Shown: positions 21,353-33,900 of the stretch, piece after piece
Numbering within the stretch: the first letter of the stretch is position 1
Layout: the number at the start of each line of letters is the position of its first letter
NCBI GenBank assembly: GCA_019059635.1
Contig: JAGVRJ010000002.1
Location: 2,728,001 to 2,792,000, forward strand
From: Proales similis
Taxonomy: Eukaryota; Rotifera; Eurotatoria; Ploima; Proalidae
Direction: 5' to 3'
DNA length: 64,000 bases
Made by a program: the position numbers and the translations under genes
Notes under the pieces: model-generated
What the model saw: only the letters and a program-made list of their open reading frames with translations
What the model was told of the DNA's origin: nothing
Databases searched by the model: none

Positions 21353-24300
21353 ATGAAAAAGAGCGAAAGTTTTCTTCATTCTAAACTTGGAATGATCGCG
21401 CTCGGCAGCATCAAAGTCGATCTGTACCATTTGTTTAAGGATATCGAGGACAGCGAAAAAGACGACAACTACCTGATCGAGAAGATTGGCACTTTGATTC
21501 TCAATGACGAGCTGCGCACTCGAGTCAAAGAGGCCCGATGTGGCCAAGAGCAATACAGCTTACTCCATTTGGCGGCCAAACACTGCCGACCAAGCCTTTG
21601 CAAGTTTCTGGTTCAAATTCTCAAAATAGGTCAGTGAATCGAAATTTCGGACCTCAACATTCTTTCTCTTCAACATTTGGATTACGGCCAGATCGCTGCT
21701 TACTGGCCAGAAATAGAGTCACTCCGCTTCACATGCTGATCGGCTTCTGTCAAATAAACCTACACAAAGAAGACGAAGGCGGCGAGAAGAGCAAATCACC
21801 CGAAAACGTCTGTGGCATTCGGCATTTTTCTTTAATTCGAAACGAATCATTCAATGCCGCTTGAAATTTAGTTTCTTGACATCCTCAAACTTCTCACCGA
21901 GCATCAGGCTGATCCGAATATTATCGACGAGAGCGGCTACACTGCGCTGCATTTGGCCGCCATGCGTAACAACACGTTCGCTGCCAAGCATCTACTCAAA
22001 CTGAGCACAATAAACGCAAGTGTAAGTAGGGCAGCTTCGAGTCGTTTGGTTTGGCGTTTTTGAACAAATCCATCAAGATCGAAGACAAAAAAGGAATTAC
22101 GCCCCTTGGCTGGGCTTGTAAACAAGGAGCCGAAGATGTTGCTTTATTGCTAATCGACCATCTGCCTCCTTACAAGCTAGTCGAAGCCGGAAAGCCAGCA
22201 TTGCCCCTGCATCTGGCTTGTAGAAGCAAAGAGGCTAAAATCGAAATAGTCAGAGCCATTCTAACAAAATTAAAAGCGTCGGCCGATTCGGGCAGTGTGC
22301 TTGTTGAGCAAGCGCTGCGCAAAGAGGATCAAAACGGCCAAGCGCCGCTTCACATTGCAATCGAAAACAGCCATTTGGACATAATTGAGCTCTTGCTGCG
22401 CGATTTCAACGTGGACAAGGAACAAGGCGAAGGCAAGCATGGCAACCTTCCCATCCACTTGGCGGCTATGAACGGCTCGTCTGAGATTCTTGAGCTCTTG
22501 ATCAAGTATGACGCGGTCTCATTTAAAACAAATCTCAACTCGGACTGCGCTCTGCACATTGCGGCCGAGAACAATTCAAGTCGATTCATTCGCCGCTTTC
22601 TAGAGTTCGAATTCGCTGTTGTTCACAAGACGGGCGATTCGTGGCGCTGCGCATGCTCTTGTGACATGCTCAACCACAAGCCCTGTGTGCAGGCATTGAA
22701 CAGCAAGCATTACACTCCGATTCATTCGGCTGTGGCGTCGTTGAATCTCGGCTGTTTGAGCGAGCTGTGCGAGTCGCCTGACGTTGAAGTGACGATTCGC
22801 GATAACGAAAAGAACTCGCTATTTCACATTTGCGCCCAGTTCAACAACGTGGACGCAATGAAGTACCTGCTTGATCATTACGGCGAGCTGATCGAACCAC
22901 TGCTCGATACGAAAAACGCGCAGGACAACTCGATCGTGCACGTGGCCTGCACCTACGGCAATCTGGAAATAATCAAAATAGCCATGACCAAACTGAGCGA
23001 CTCAATTCTGTTCAGAGTGAACAAACTCGGCCAAACATGCTTTCACATCGCTTGTATCATGGGCCACTTCAATATTGTGGAGTACTTCCTGCGTCAGAAG
23101 AAGCTGTACGCTTTCCTGGAGCAGATCGATCCGCAATCGAACACGGCGCTGCACTTGGCCACCATGAACGGACATTCGCTGATCGTCAGCATCTTGCTCG
23201 AGCATGGCGCCAACATAAAAGCCAAAAATGACGACGAGCTGACCGCTCTGGATCTGAGCTGTCGACTTGGCTTCTTCGAGATTAGCAAGCTGTTGATATC
23301 GAAATACTCGTCGGTGAGCGATACTCACCTGCCACTTCACACCGCTTGCTTCGAAGGGGCGCACGAGGTGGTCAAGCTGCTTTTGGAAAAGGGAGCACGC
23401 ATCGACGATCTGGATCACAACAACATGAACTGTTTGGATGTAGCGATCGAGCGCGGTCACCGCGAAGTGATCAAAGTGCTCCTTAACGACAGAAACTCGC
23501 ACAAGCTTATAATGACCTCGAATAGTCTGGAGGATGACGAGAGTTTGCGGGTCGTGTCCAACTTGAAAATCAACGACCTCAAGTACGAGTCGAACGAAAA
23601 TCCCCAGCTGTTGGCAATGTACCATCATAAACTGTGGGACAGTTTTAAAATTGTGCTCGACAAATGCTTGAAAGAGAACGAGATTGACTTTACGAAAATC
23701 GATCCGCCAGTCAGGTCGGCCAGCACTCATCCGTTGATGCTGATCGCCCGATCGGGTCAGGAAACCTTGCTGAAGCACGAGACCACTCGTCGCCTGCTCG
23801 ATCTCAAATGGAAGTATATACCACGCACTTTGTTCTACTCTAACCTTGTCTACTACCTTCTCTTTCTTACGCTCATGTCAATCTATTCAATAGAGCTGGC
23901 CGACCTCGGTAAGCAGAGACACCAATTCGACTCGATTTTGACCGTTGAGTACCGGCCTGCATACAAATTTGACAATTATCCGCTGTTCGTCGCCCTTCTC
24001 ATCTTCTTGATACTGAGTCTGATCAAAGAGGCAGTGCTCTGCTTGATCATCGACGGCCTGTCTTATTTTGGCTCGCTGCAAAATCTCATCGAACTATCCA
24101 CTTATATTATGGGCCTGATATCACTTCTCTCCGAGGACTACACTATCAAGTCGGCCTATGGCTCAATTGCCATTTTGTTCGCGTTCATCGTATTTCCGCT
24201 CTACATCCAAAAGCTGCGTGTCTTTGGCGTTTACGTGGTCGCGTTCTGCCGCACGCTGGCCAACTCGGCAAAATTTTTTCCAGTTCTCTTTCTCATATTC

Positions 24301-25395
24301 ACCGGCTTTTTGCTCTCGTTTCGAATCAGGTCCAACTTTGGCGTTTCATTTTTCAACAGCACCGAGTTCTCGATCGTTCGCACCCTGACCATGATGACAG
24401 GCGAGTTTGACTCGGCCCGCATGGGCTTGTTTGAAGGCTCAGTGCCCAACTTTATAATCTATGTGTTGTTCATCGGCCTTATGTGCACCATACTCATCAA
24501 TTTGCTGGTTGGTATTGCTGTTGGCGAGATAAAAACTGTTCTGGACGAGGCTGACATTCAACAGACTTGCATGAGAATCATCTTTGTGTTGAAAGTGCAG
24601 TCCGCACTCTATCCATTGCATAAGACTTGTCTGGGCAGAGTGCTGAACATGAGCTACACCAAGTATAGTCTGAATGAGGATGGCCACTGGCTAAGCGGCG
24701 CTCAGCGTCTATTCACAAAATTCAAGACAGTGCTCATGTCCGAAGAGCCGCAAATCAACTTGTCTGACCCGCAGAAGAGACTCGAAGAGTCGTTGACCGA
24801 AATGTACAAGCTAACAAACGACGACGTCAAATCGGTCAAGGGAATATTTAGCGCTCAGCTGAACGAGCTTGACGTGAAGATATGCAGCTCGCAAGTGAAA
24901 AACGAAGACAAGCTGAACGAAATGTCCAGAGTGACCAGTGCCAAACTAAAAGAGATTTGCGACAAGACGAGCAAGGAGTTTTCAAACGTGCACGCCAAAA
25001 TAATAGAGAGTGAGAAAATGCTGGAAAAATCGATAGCGAACAACCACAAGGCGGCAATGAGTGAAATTCAGTTCATCAAAAACAACATCGACGCTCAGTT
25101 CTGTGGCCTACAGGCAAGACTAGAACAGCTGACCGAAATGAGTCGCAACAAATTCAAGTTGCTCGACGACAAAGTCAGCGAGAATCAGAAGACTTTTGAA
25201 AACAAACACGACAAACTGAATGAGTGCATAAATCACAAATTGGACGATTCGTTCCTCACAGTGAGCGACAATTTCACGCGAATAAGAAAAGAATCGATTC
25301 TACACCTGGCGAATCAAATCGAGGCATTGCAAGGCACTGTGATTAAGATTAAGGAAAAACTAGACAGTGCGGCTGCTTTGAGGCCTGTAAGGTGA
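21353..25395 (+). CDS. TRPA: TRPA-like ankyrin-repeat cation channel, copy D
   Basis: Exons are 21353-21629, 21692-21807, 21872-22021 and 22078-25395, giving about 1286 aa. The start at 21353 (MKKSESFLH) is the first in-frame ATG. The third exon is 150 bases in the same phase as the matching exon in the three minus-strand copies. In copy D the first two exons of the others are merged. Ankyrin repeats run to about residue 560, then HPLMLIARSGQETLLKH, six spans, a pore segment (VRTLTMMTGEFDS) and a TRP-box-like helix (VLDEADIQQTCMRIIFVLKV). A coiled coil opens with LSDPQKRLEESLTEM. The C terminus (AALRPVR) lacks the RQRK tail of A and B. The gene is inverted relative to the other three and convergent with membrane-family copy 1. 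Confidence 0.88.
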
Positions 25396-25426
25396 GCGCG
25401 GGTCGTTTGTGAATTCGTTTGTTTAC

Positions 25427-25432
25427 AATAAA
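25427..25432 (+). terminator. poly(A) signal of TRPA copy D
   Basis: AATAAA lies 31 bases after the stop codon. The opposing signal of membrane-family copy 1 sits at 25460-25465, so the two convergent transcripts should overlap. Confidence 0.6.
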
Positions 25433-25459
25433 AAGAAGTTTACCCTCCTAAAAGCCTAA

Positions 25460-25465
25460 TTTATT
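25460..25465 (-). terminator. poly(A) signal of membrane-family copy 1
   Basis: AATAAA on the minus strand lies 28 bases after the stop codon at 25493. It is convergent with the signal at 25427. Confidence 0.55.
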
Positions 25466-25492
25466 CTGCATATATATAAATTTGGTGAACAA

Positions 25493-26702
25493 TTATTGAA
25501 GTTGATTCGTCAAATTGGTGGTTGGAAATATTCCGGCCTCAACATCTTTTGTTGATTGCTGGCCGATCGAAAGAATCTTGGGGCAGCAGAGACGATAAGA
25601 CCAGAAGAGGATGATCTTGACAAGAAGATAGAGGGTGACCAAAAGAATCAAGATAACGGCGATGATGTTGTTAAGGGAAGGATTTGAGGCGACCCAGTTG
25701 CGCTGGATCAAGCCGAGCAGACCCACGATCGCAATGTACCACGAACCGAAAGAGTAGAGCAGATACTGAGGCACCAGAAAGTTCTCCAGCACAAACACGA
25801 TGGTGAAAAAGAGCGCAAAAAGACCCAATGTTATTGTGCCTGTAGTGTCGATTGCCATTCCCAAGATGGCGAGCTGTGTGCGGAAGCTCAAGAACGATGC
25901 AAGAGTGACCCAAGTGACAAACAGGGCGAGTCCATTCTGCATGAAGATGCGGATGAGCCAGACGTCGGCGTTACTTAAGAGGAGGCAAACATGGTTAACA
26001 AACGTTCAAAAGCTCAAATGAGCAATAACTAACAGGTTAAGGCGTCTGAGCTCGCTTTCGCTTTCGGCGGCTTTTTTCGAAATGATTGCGTAAGCGAACC
26101 AAAGAGACACTCCTGATCCAGTGAGAATGACAAAGGCCGGCTAAGAGTGACACGTTGAGACCAGAAAGAGTGGGAAGATTAACTGGGCTGCTTACCGTTG
26201 GGTAGTTGTTCAGAGTAACTGGGAACCAGATTAGGATTAGGATAGAAGTGATGATGAACGAAAGCAAGAATCCGTAGTTGAGCACGTCAACTCGTCGGTA
26301 GATCAAGTCACCAGTCTCGGTTCGTCTAAAGATAAGAATAAAGGCATAGACGAGCCACAAAATCTGGAAATGCATTTAATATGGATAAACCCGGTAACTT
26401 CCAAGAGAAAAAAGAAGCCATACTTGCATAGCAAAGATTGTGTTCCAAATGAGCACGAAAGCCCAGGGTGCGGGAGTCACGTCATTTTTGTAAAGTTGGG
26501 AGCCACCAACTTCTCTGGGAAAAAAGACTTGATCGCATTTTAAAACAAGTTATCAACAAAAGATTGAACCAATTGAATTGCTAATGAGTGCTGGCCTACG
26601 CGTCTGGGGCAAGTAATTGGCGAGAAGGGCGATGCCGAAAAGCAAAATCGTGGTGATGAGTAGAGTCACCTTTGACTTGTCGTGTAGCGAGGCATCCGAC
26701 AT
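25493..26702 (-). CDS. eight-span membrane protein family, copy 1
   Basis: Exons are 26600-26702, 26424-26527, 26196-26363, 26034-26140 and 25493-25973, giving about 320 aa starting MSDASLHDKSK. Eight hydrophobic segments are visible. The second is Trp-rich (PAPWAFVLIWNTIF...WLVYAF) and recalls the first spans of TspO/MBR-type proteins and of uncharacterised metazoan proteins with a TspO-like half; I regard that link as tentative. The tail after the last span is short and polar. From 25698 to about 26110, including the whole 60-base intron at 25974-26033, it is nearly identical to copy 4. Function unknown; probably an integral membrane protein. Confidence 0.75.
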
Positions 26703-27207
26703 TGTAAGTCTCGTCAATTTTGGGTTCGCTTCAAACAAGTGACGACCATTAGAGAGTGAGTGCCTTCTATTTAAGATAGTTCAAATGTCACGTTATAAAA
26801 CTCTTGAGTAAACACTCTGTCAACTTTTTGTCTCCTGCTCAGATTACACCTATAATCCAGGATGGACGTAAGCATAATACGAACATTTCCACTTTAAAAC
26901 TGCTTGAACAAGCTATATTTCACAAGTGCAATCTGTTTGTGTTCTAAACCAGCTCTGTTAGAGTGAGATTTCTTACTGTTTGCCTTCAAAATAGTTATAT
27001 GTTCAACTCGTGATTCGTTATTCTGGTCTTTTAGCGGAGCTGGTCAATTAAATCAAAGTTCAATTTAAAAAAGCTGCTCAAAATTTGCAATAAACAATCA
27101 TTCCGGACCTAAATAGCTGCAAAAAGAGAGACGTTTGCGGTGAGCAAATTCATTTTATTTCTAATCGAATTCAATGCGAAATGGCTGATTATTGTACATT
27201 TAAGCGT
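26703..27207. other. intergenic region upstream of membrane-family copy 1
   Basis: This 505-base gap contains the promoter of copy 1 and the 3' UTR of the CUB/lectin gene, with its poly(A) signal at 27154. The stretch just upstream of the start (GTCACGTTATAAAACTC, about 26787-26803) closely matches the sequence upstream of copy 4. It includes TATAAAA on the plus strand; on the minus strand, in the gene's sense, this reads TTTTATA. Nothing else is recognised. Confidence 0.45.
27154..27159 (-). terminator. poly(A) signal of the CUB/SUEL-lectin gene
   Basis: AATAAA on the minus strand lies about 50 bases beyond the stop codon at 27208, a typical spacing for a short 3' UTR. Confidence 0.6.
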
Positions 27208-30200
27208 CTAATAGTTAGGATTAGCGAATGAAGTTAAATCGTCGTTTATTCGCCCATCTCCACCGCTCTGAGTGAACTTGACAGGCATCGAAGAGCCAGA
27301 TCCTCTCATAAAGTACCTGAATTTGTTCGAACTTGATTGCTTGCAAAAAAGGATCGACCAAATGAATCGCGTTACTTGTTGATCAAGAGGAGACCGACTG
27401 CCATCAAAAGCAATACAGGAATGCCCAGTCCCAGACTAAAGCCAAGCAGCTGTTGTGAGTTTCCGGTCTTTTTCACTGAACATATTCGTTAGAGAGCGTT
27501 GATTTACGTGTGACATAGAGGCATGCAGCCCACTGCCAGGTGCTTACATGTGTTCAGGTTGGTATCTGGCGCCAAGCTGTTTGTCACAGCCGGTGTTGTC
27601 GTCTTCAGATTTTCGAGCGAGTAGGCTTTTAAGTGAAATTTAAGGCAAAACGCAAACAAGTTATGTTCGCAGAATGAGAACCTTGGAAAAACATTTTGAA
27701 TCCTCTCATGTCGTTGGTTGTAGCGTTCAGAGAGCTAAGACTCTTGAAGCTGACGAGAAGATCGTTCGAGTCAGTTGTTGTGACAAGAGGTCTGGCCCGG
27801 CCAGCGCCGCACAGTTTCTGCTCTCCGACCATCACAAAGTCAGATGAGCAACTTTTCAAACAAAAACTTAGACCTCCGGTCAGGTTCAAAACATGCATGC
27901 TTTTGCTTACTCGCTATCCTCGCTACCCGAAGTGCCAAGCGACAAGTCGAGGAGGAACACCTGAAGACCCATGCCAGGGTTTGGCCGGATTTTCATGTCA
28001 CACTGTCCTTCGACAGTCTGATAGGCAGGATAGCCAGGCGAGGCGATTATTCCGTTCTGGGCATTTTCAATGACCGAGTTCTGGCAACTGAATTGAGGAA
28101 CTTGCTCTGTGGATTCCGCTTTAGAAAGTGAAAATTAAGTCTAGAGCGTTTTATAGCAAGCACTCGAGGTGAAACAATGCTTTACATGGAACACAGTAGT
28201 AGACAAAGTCGATCAAGTCCGCGTATTTCGAATTGCAGTTGGGCATTTCAATTTGGTTAAAATAGACATTGCAAGAGTTGAGGCCAGTGCACTCGTTGGT
28301 TATTTGGGTTGTAGGCTGGCGGCAGTCATTTAAGCTTGAGGGTTAAATCCGTTTTAAATGCTTAATGCTTTGAAAATCGCTTTGAACCTTTTGAACTCAC
28401 CCGAATTTGCAGCCACTTCCTGTGGAAACAAGGAACTCCTTGGACAAGACAATCGAATACTTTTCCGGGCAGCTAATCGTTTCGCGTTCGTTCACACACA
28501 CAGTGTCTCTGTACTCGGGACTCAGGTTTCCTATTGATGGGCAACAATTTTAAATCAGATCGAGTGAGAGTATGCTACTAAGTGGATACCAATGCTGATT
28601 GGCGCTCTTCTGGTTGTTGTTTTCGGCTCAATTGTGGTCACCTCTCGTCTTTCGAACGCTTTTAATTAAAGCTTCAGATTCAGTGAATAAGATCATTCGA
28701 GGTCTTTGAATTACGCTCAAAATAAAGTCGAACGCCTCGCTCAAATGTGGCAGTTGTTTGCTTTTCGACATTGAGTTGAATTGAAACCCAGTTGGACACA
28801 GACTGAAACAAAAATCCTCCGCGAACAAAACTGCCACAGATTCGAACTGTTTCGTAACCGTCCGAAATCGTGACGTGGTCCGTTTGGTTGCAGCTTTAAA
28901 TTGAATAGGATCAGTGTTTTTGATTGCAATTCAAACGGTTAATCATGTTATTACGTTCCGACGAAGCGCGCATTGCTCATATAGACCGCCAGACCATACT
29001 TTGAGTCTGTGGTTATATTTTTGATACAAGAGACAGGCTGGGGATTTTTGGGATAATCGGGAGTTTGGTAGACAGCCGAGGATGTCGAGGGGACAAAGTA
29101 GTCCGAGTCTTGGCCTTTGCAAATTTCGTTGTTCTGAGGTTTGACTGGATAGCCAGCGTTCTCAACTTGAAATATTCAATTTTAGAAAACTACTCTCGGT
29201 CATTTGGCTTCGAATTGAAAAGCTTACACGGCACACATTGATATTGAAGGAAGAAATAGTCCGATGGCTTGTTTTGGCATTCTTTAATTTTGGTGTAATT
29301 GCCATTAAAATAGCGAGTGCATGTCTTGTATCCGTTGCAATAGGTTCCTGCCTCGTAGAATCCAAAGCAGTCATTTTGACTTAAACACACGTTTTGAGCT
29401 CGATATCTAGAAATAAAGCAAAAACGAGACTCACTTGTATTGACACGACGTAGAGGGATTTTGTGAGGAAGCGATTTCAGTCGATCGAACAGCAATCAGA
29501 TAGCTCTCCGGGCATTCGAACTTGGTTTGACCACAGCCCACGATCCTTTGAACAGCCGAGGCGAAACCTTCATCACCAAATTAAAAGTGGTTCCTTGGAA
29601 GTCTCAATCAGCTCTGATCTCACCGTAGTAGATCGGTTTCGGAGTTGTCGTTGACTGTGTGGTTGTTTTTATGGTGGTCGTAGTCGGGGCGCGAGTGGTT
29701 GTTGGTAGGGCGACTGTTGTTAGCGGCTTGCACTCGAAATTGGCCGGCCGTTTTATACTCTCGTAGTAGATGAGCGCTCCTCTGTTTGAACCATCATCAG
29801 TTTGGCTAGTGCTCAAGCTAATCAACATTTCATTGTTGCAGCTTTGGTAAGCAATCGTGGCCTTGACTTCACTGCAATAGCTTTCTTGCAGACCCAACGA
29901 ACTCGAGTCGGTGAATTTCAGCTCATCTGTGCCACACCTTTTGAATTGTATCTTTTTTTAGAATGATCTCATTCATTACTCTTTAGACGTTCTTTTCCTA
30001 CTCGTTAATAGCGAGGTCAAGTATGTAGGCTTTGATAATCGAGTCGGACGAGGTTGTGATTTTAGCCTTGCAGTCCGAGTTCTTGTCATAGACAGGGTAG
30101 TTGGGATTCGAGATGATTCCGTTTGGACTTGTGAAAGTCTTTCCGCACATTGGTTGCTTTGGTTGAGCGCCTAATGATCGAAATGAGCTTCAGCAATCAC

Positions 30201-33200
30201 AGCAAACATTCATTTGCCGTCTATCTTTACTTGGCACACAGTCGTAGTCGATTTGAATGTAAGTTGACAGTTTGCTCGAGCATTCGGTCAGCACCTGGAA
30301 GCCATAGGTCGGGTTGCAGACTCTTTTTCCTCCGCAGTCGGCGCCGAGAATTTGCCTCTCAGCAATGCAGTCTCCTGGCCTGGGATTTGTTTGAAGAAAA
30401 AATTTTAAAGCAAATATTCTAATATGCCATCTGAATAATCTAATTACTCGTAGAAACACTTCTTGGATTGGGACACTCCGTAAAATGTTCTTCGGATCGC
30501 AATCACGTAATCAGCCGGACACTCAATGGTTTGCTTTAAAAATGAGCAATAGCCGTAGTTAACGGTCGGAGAAGCGATTCCTTGAACACAGCATTGACAA
30601 GATTCTTTAAAATTACTTTGAATTGGTGATTTGAATTGACTACCTTGCTGGACATAGACCGGTGCCGGAGTAGTTGTCGTGGTAGTGCTGGGAAACGTTT
30701 GGCCCGGCTGAGTAGGAGCGTCGGTGGCTACTTCGCACAAGCGTTCGTCAGTGATATCAGTTACTAGACAATGATGTCAATTAGCTTAGTTCAATCAAAT
30801 AGATTCGCAGTGAAAGAAGTCAACCTTGATAGAAAAGCTTATAGCCTTTGTAAGCTTTGGATCCGATCAAGACCTTGACGCTGAACTGATCGGAGCATTT
30901 CTGATAGACAAGCTCTGGCTTTTGATTTCCGCAAATGGGAGTTTGGTCGTCGAGTTGAATGTATGCTTCTTTGCAGCTTGATCCGAGGAAAGTGGTCTCA
31001 AGGCCGGTTGAGACCGTGTAAACGTTGATGAGCTTTCTCTGCGGGCCTTTGTAGTTAATCGTACACTGAAGGTTATTCACGTTGCTCGGATAACCGGGTG
31101 ATTGAATCAGGCCTTGAGCCGAACTTATGCTCGACGATGTGGGACACGAGTCGTATTTGGGCACATAAGGCACATTGTCTTTAATTCGTCTGCATTAGCT
31201 ACTTTTCACAGCATTTGTAAATAGTCAAGTTCAAATCACCTGGAACACAGTTAAAGTCGATGTGCAAGTAATCTGCTGCTTTGTAGCTGCATGAGCTGAG
31301 CAAAAGAGATCCGTAAATTCGACAAGAGGGCTTTCCCGAGCAACTGGCCTTAGTATTGACGAAAGCGTCTCCTGTGCAAGTAGATTTCCTTTCATCGCAA
31401 GACTGATCGCTTGTCAATCCTCCATAAGCCGAGTCCACATTGATCACGTAACCCTTGGGGCAAGAAAAGGTCCTGAACCTGCCCTTGCACACAATCACCC
31501 TTTCAAGCGAAGTGAGTCCTTAAAAGTTCGATTAGTTTTCAAAGGCAAGTGTTGGTCAGAAGCAAAGTGTCTACCGCCAGAGCAGTAGCCTTTTCGGCTG
31601 TCTCTGTCGTAATTGTCTGAGGCCGAACACCAGTAGCTGCTATCATCGTTATTGATACACTGGTCGTATTGCTGGCCTTTGTAGACGAATGGAAATTTGC
31701 ACGGTTGTCCGTTGGCATTGCCTCCGCTCGTTTGGACTAATCAATAGAAATTTGAGCCTTGAGCTCAGCAGAGTAGACAGACGTGCTCAACTGACCTTGA
31801 CTCACAACTTCAGCATCTGGGTTGGTAGTTACAAGAGGTGGCAGCGCGGTCGATTGAGCTGGATTAGTGCAGCTCGATGGAATGTTGGTTACTTTTTAAA
31901 ATACAAAAAAAAAAATGCAAACACGCCGGCGGCGGGCCACTCGACAAAATAAGAAACCTTCGAAATATCCACGGAAGCCAGACAAAGATTCGGTTGAGGA
32001 CGAGGTGACATAGGTTACTGTAACACTGCCTGTGCAAGCCTGGAACGCGTTGTAATCTTGTTTGCTTATTTTTCCGCAAAAATCTCGGCTCTTCTTTCCG
32101 TCGTCGAATCGGATGTAGCTCTTTTTGCAACTTCATCGCCATTAAGGAATTGAACTGAATTTTTTACTTTGAATGCACTTACGTTCCATCGTCCTCTGGC
32201 TCGTCCAAAGCAAAGCTTGTCAAGTAGAATTTAAACGTTTTGCCCGCGGTGTTGATCACAAATCGTTTTTTTTGATTAAGATTCGTCTCCCATGATGGGT
32301 AGTTCGCACTTGAAAAGACGCCCTCTGGCAACAGATCGCCGCTCAAATCATTGCTGTCGGATATGTAATAAGTGTTCAATGAAACAGCTTTAGAACGACA
32401 GTCATCAGTAAGAGCCAAAAAATGTGAGACTTGTTTAGATCGTACTTGGAATTCGTCGGTACACTCCTTGAATGTAGTGGGCGGCTCGATTGCTGCAACC
32501 GATAATGGTTTTGTTCGTTAAGTATGACAAGTAGCACGATGTGGCTAGATTGCATGTGGGAAAATAAGGCTCGCGGCAGTGGTCTGGGCTATTTTGATTA
32601 TTAAGACACTTAATTCAGACAGCACACAGTTTCATTCATTCTTGCCTTGGAGTTTCACAGCTTCCCGATTGAGTGACTCCATAGAAAGCCTCCTCAAAAA
32701 AGATGACAAAATCCTTTTGATATGTAATTGACTTGGAAGATCTGTAGCAAATTTGAAATTCCTCTTCGCCAGTTGCGACTAGCAGCGGCGGTGCAGTGGT
32801 CGTTTTAATCGTGGTCGTGATCTCAGGGTAAGGAGGAGTAGCTGCTCCGCATGCCGAATCCGAGTCTCTCACTAGGGTAGATTAGAGCTCGAGAACAATG
32901 TTTCTGTTTGATTGATGCCAACTATCCTACCTTCGTAGTAAAGAGTGAAACCTCTGTAAAACGTTGACGCAGTATCCACTTGGTAGGCGATATAAATTTC
33001 GTTTGAGCAAAAGTCGTCCTTGTAAATCTCTCTCTCAGTGCCACAGGTTGTGTAAACTCCGGTCGAATCGCTAAATGAAAGATAGTCCTGGCACCTGTTT
33101 AATTTAGCTTATTGTTTTTTAAAATGAAAATTCTGTCTGTGAAAGCCTACTCTTGAAATATTCTGCCTCGCAAATACAAATCACCAACAAAAATGTTCAC

Positions 33201-33900
33201 GGTTTTTCCCTTCGGCACTCGGATTTTCCTCAAGCATCTGCCGTTCGTTTGCTGAATGGCAGGGTATCCCGGACTGTAGATAATTCCGTAATCAGCGGTT
33301 ATGTCGTCATTGCTTGCGCATATGTCGAAGTTGTTCGCGCTGTTGCTTAGTCCGGCTGTTTGAATTGTTATTCAGAAACAAAGTTCGAGCATTTCTAGAA
33401 TCACAACCCACTTGGAACGCAAACGTGCTCAATGTAGTAGTAGTCAGGCAATTTGCTTTGACACTTGGTCAGAGTATAAGCCGCAGGAGAGACATCGCAT
33501 GAAGTCTTTCGATTGCACAGCGCGTACGGTCTGTCCTGAGTGCAGTCTGTTGGTCTAGTAATCACAGAAAAGGGTTGAACACAAGCGAATGAAAGATATT
33601 TGCTGTGTAGACTCCTACCTATATACACAGCTAGACGTTGGCTGGCTGAAGACACCCGAAAAGCTTTCGTAGAGCGCGACGGTTGAGTTAGTTATAGGTG
33701 CAACATTTTTTGTGCAGTCGATTGTGTATTTTTCTCCGGTGCAAATGGTCTTTTGAGTGACCTTGAGCAACGGTGGCGACTGGGCTGGTGAAAAAATAAA
33801 GTGAGCGAATGGAATTTGAAGAAATTGAATTTCAAGTCTCAATACCGATTGAAAGGCCTAGGCAAGCCGAAAGAAACAGGAGCGCCGAAAAAGATTTCAT
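27208..33900 (-). CDS. large CUB / SUEL-lectin / fibronectin-II transmembrane protein
   Basis: Exon 1 is 33846-33900 and encodes a signal peptide (MKSFSALLFLSACLGLSI). Many exons of 100-350 bases follow. In order: SUEL-type (rhamnose-binding lectin-like) domain 1 (33842-33420), CUB 1 (about 33350-32940), Thr-rich linker, SUEL 2 (32820-32450), CUB 2 (32420-31930), fibronectin type II module (31735-31575; GQPCKFPFVY...WCSASDNYD...GYC), SUEL 3 (31498-31240), CUB 3 (31160-30825), Thr-rich linker, SUEL 4 (30640-30230), CUB 4 (30165-29740), Thr-rich linker, SUEL 5 (29560-29230), CUB 5 (29150-28640), SUEL 6 (28530-28190), CUB 6 (28120-27660). A membrane span (27470-27365) and a cytoplasmic tail ending FANPNY close the protein. 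SUEL 2 lacks the usual last Cys. Likely a cell-surface carbohydrate-binding or adhesion receptor. Not every exon edge was fixed, and one gene is inferred from frame and domain continuity. Confidence 0.8.
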
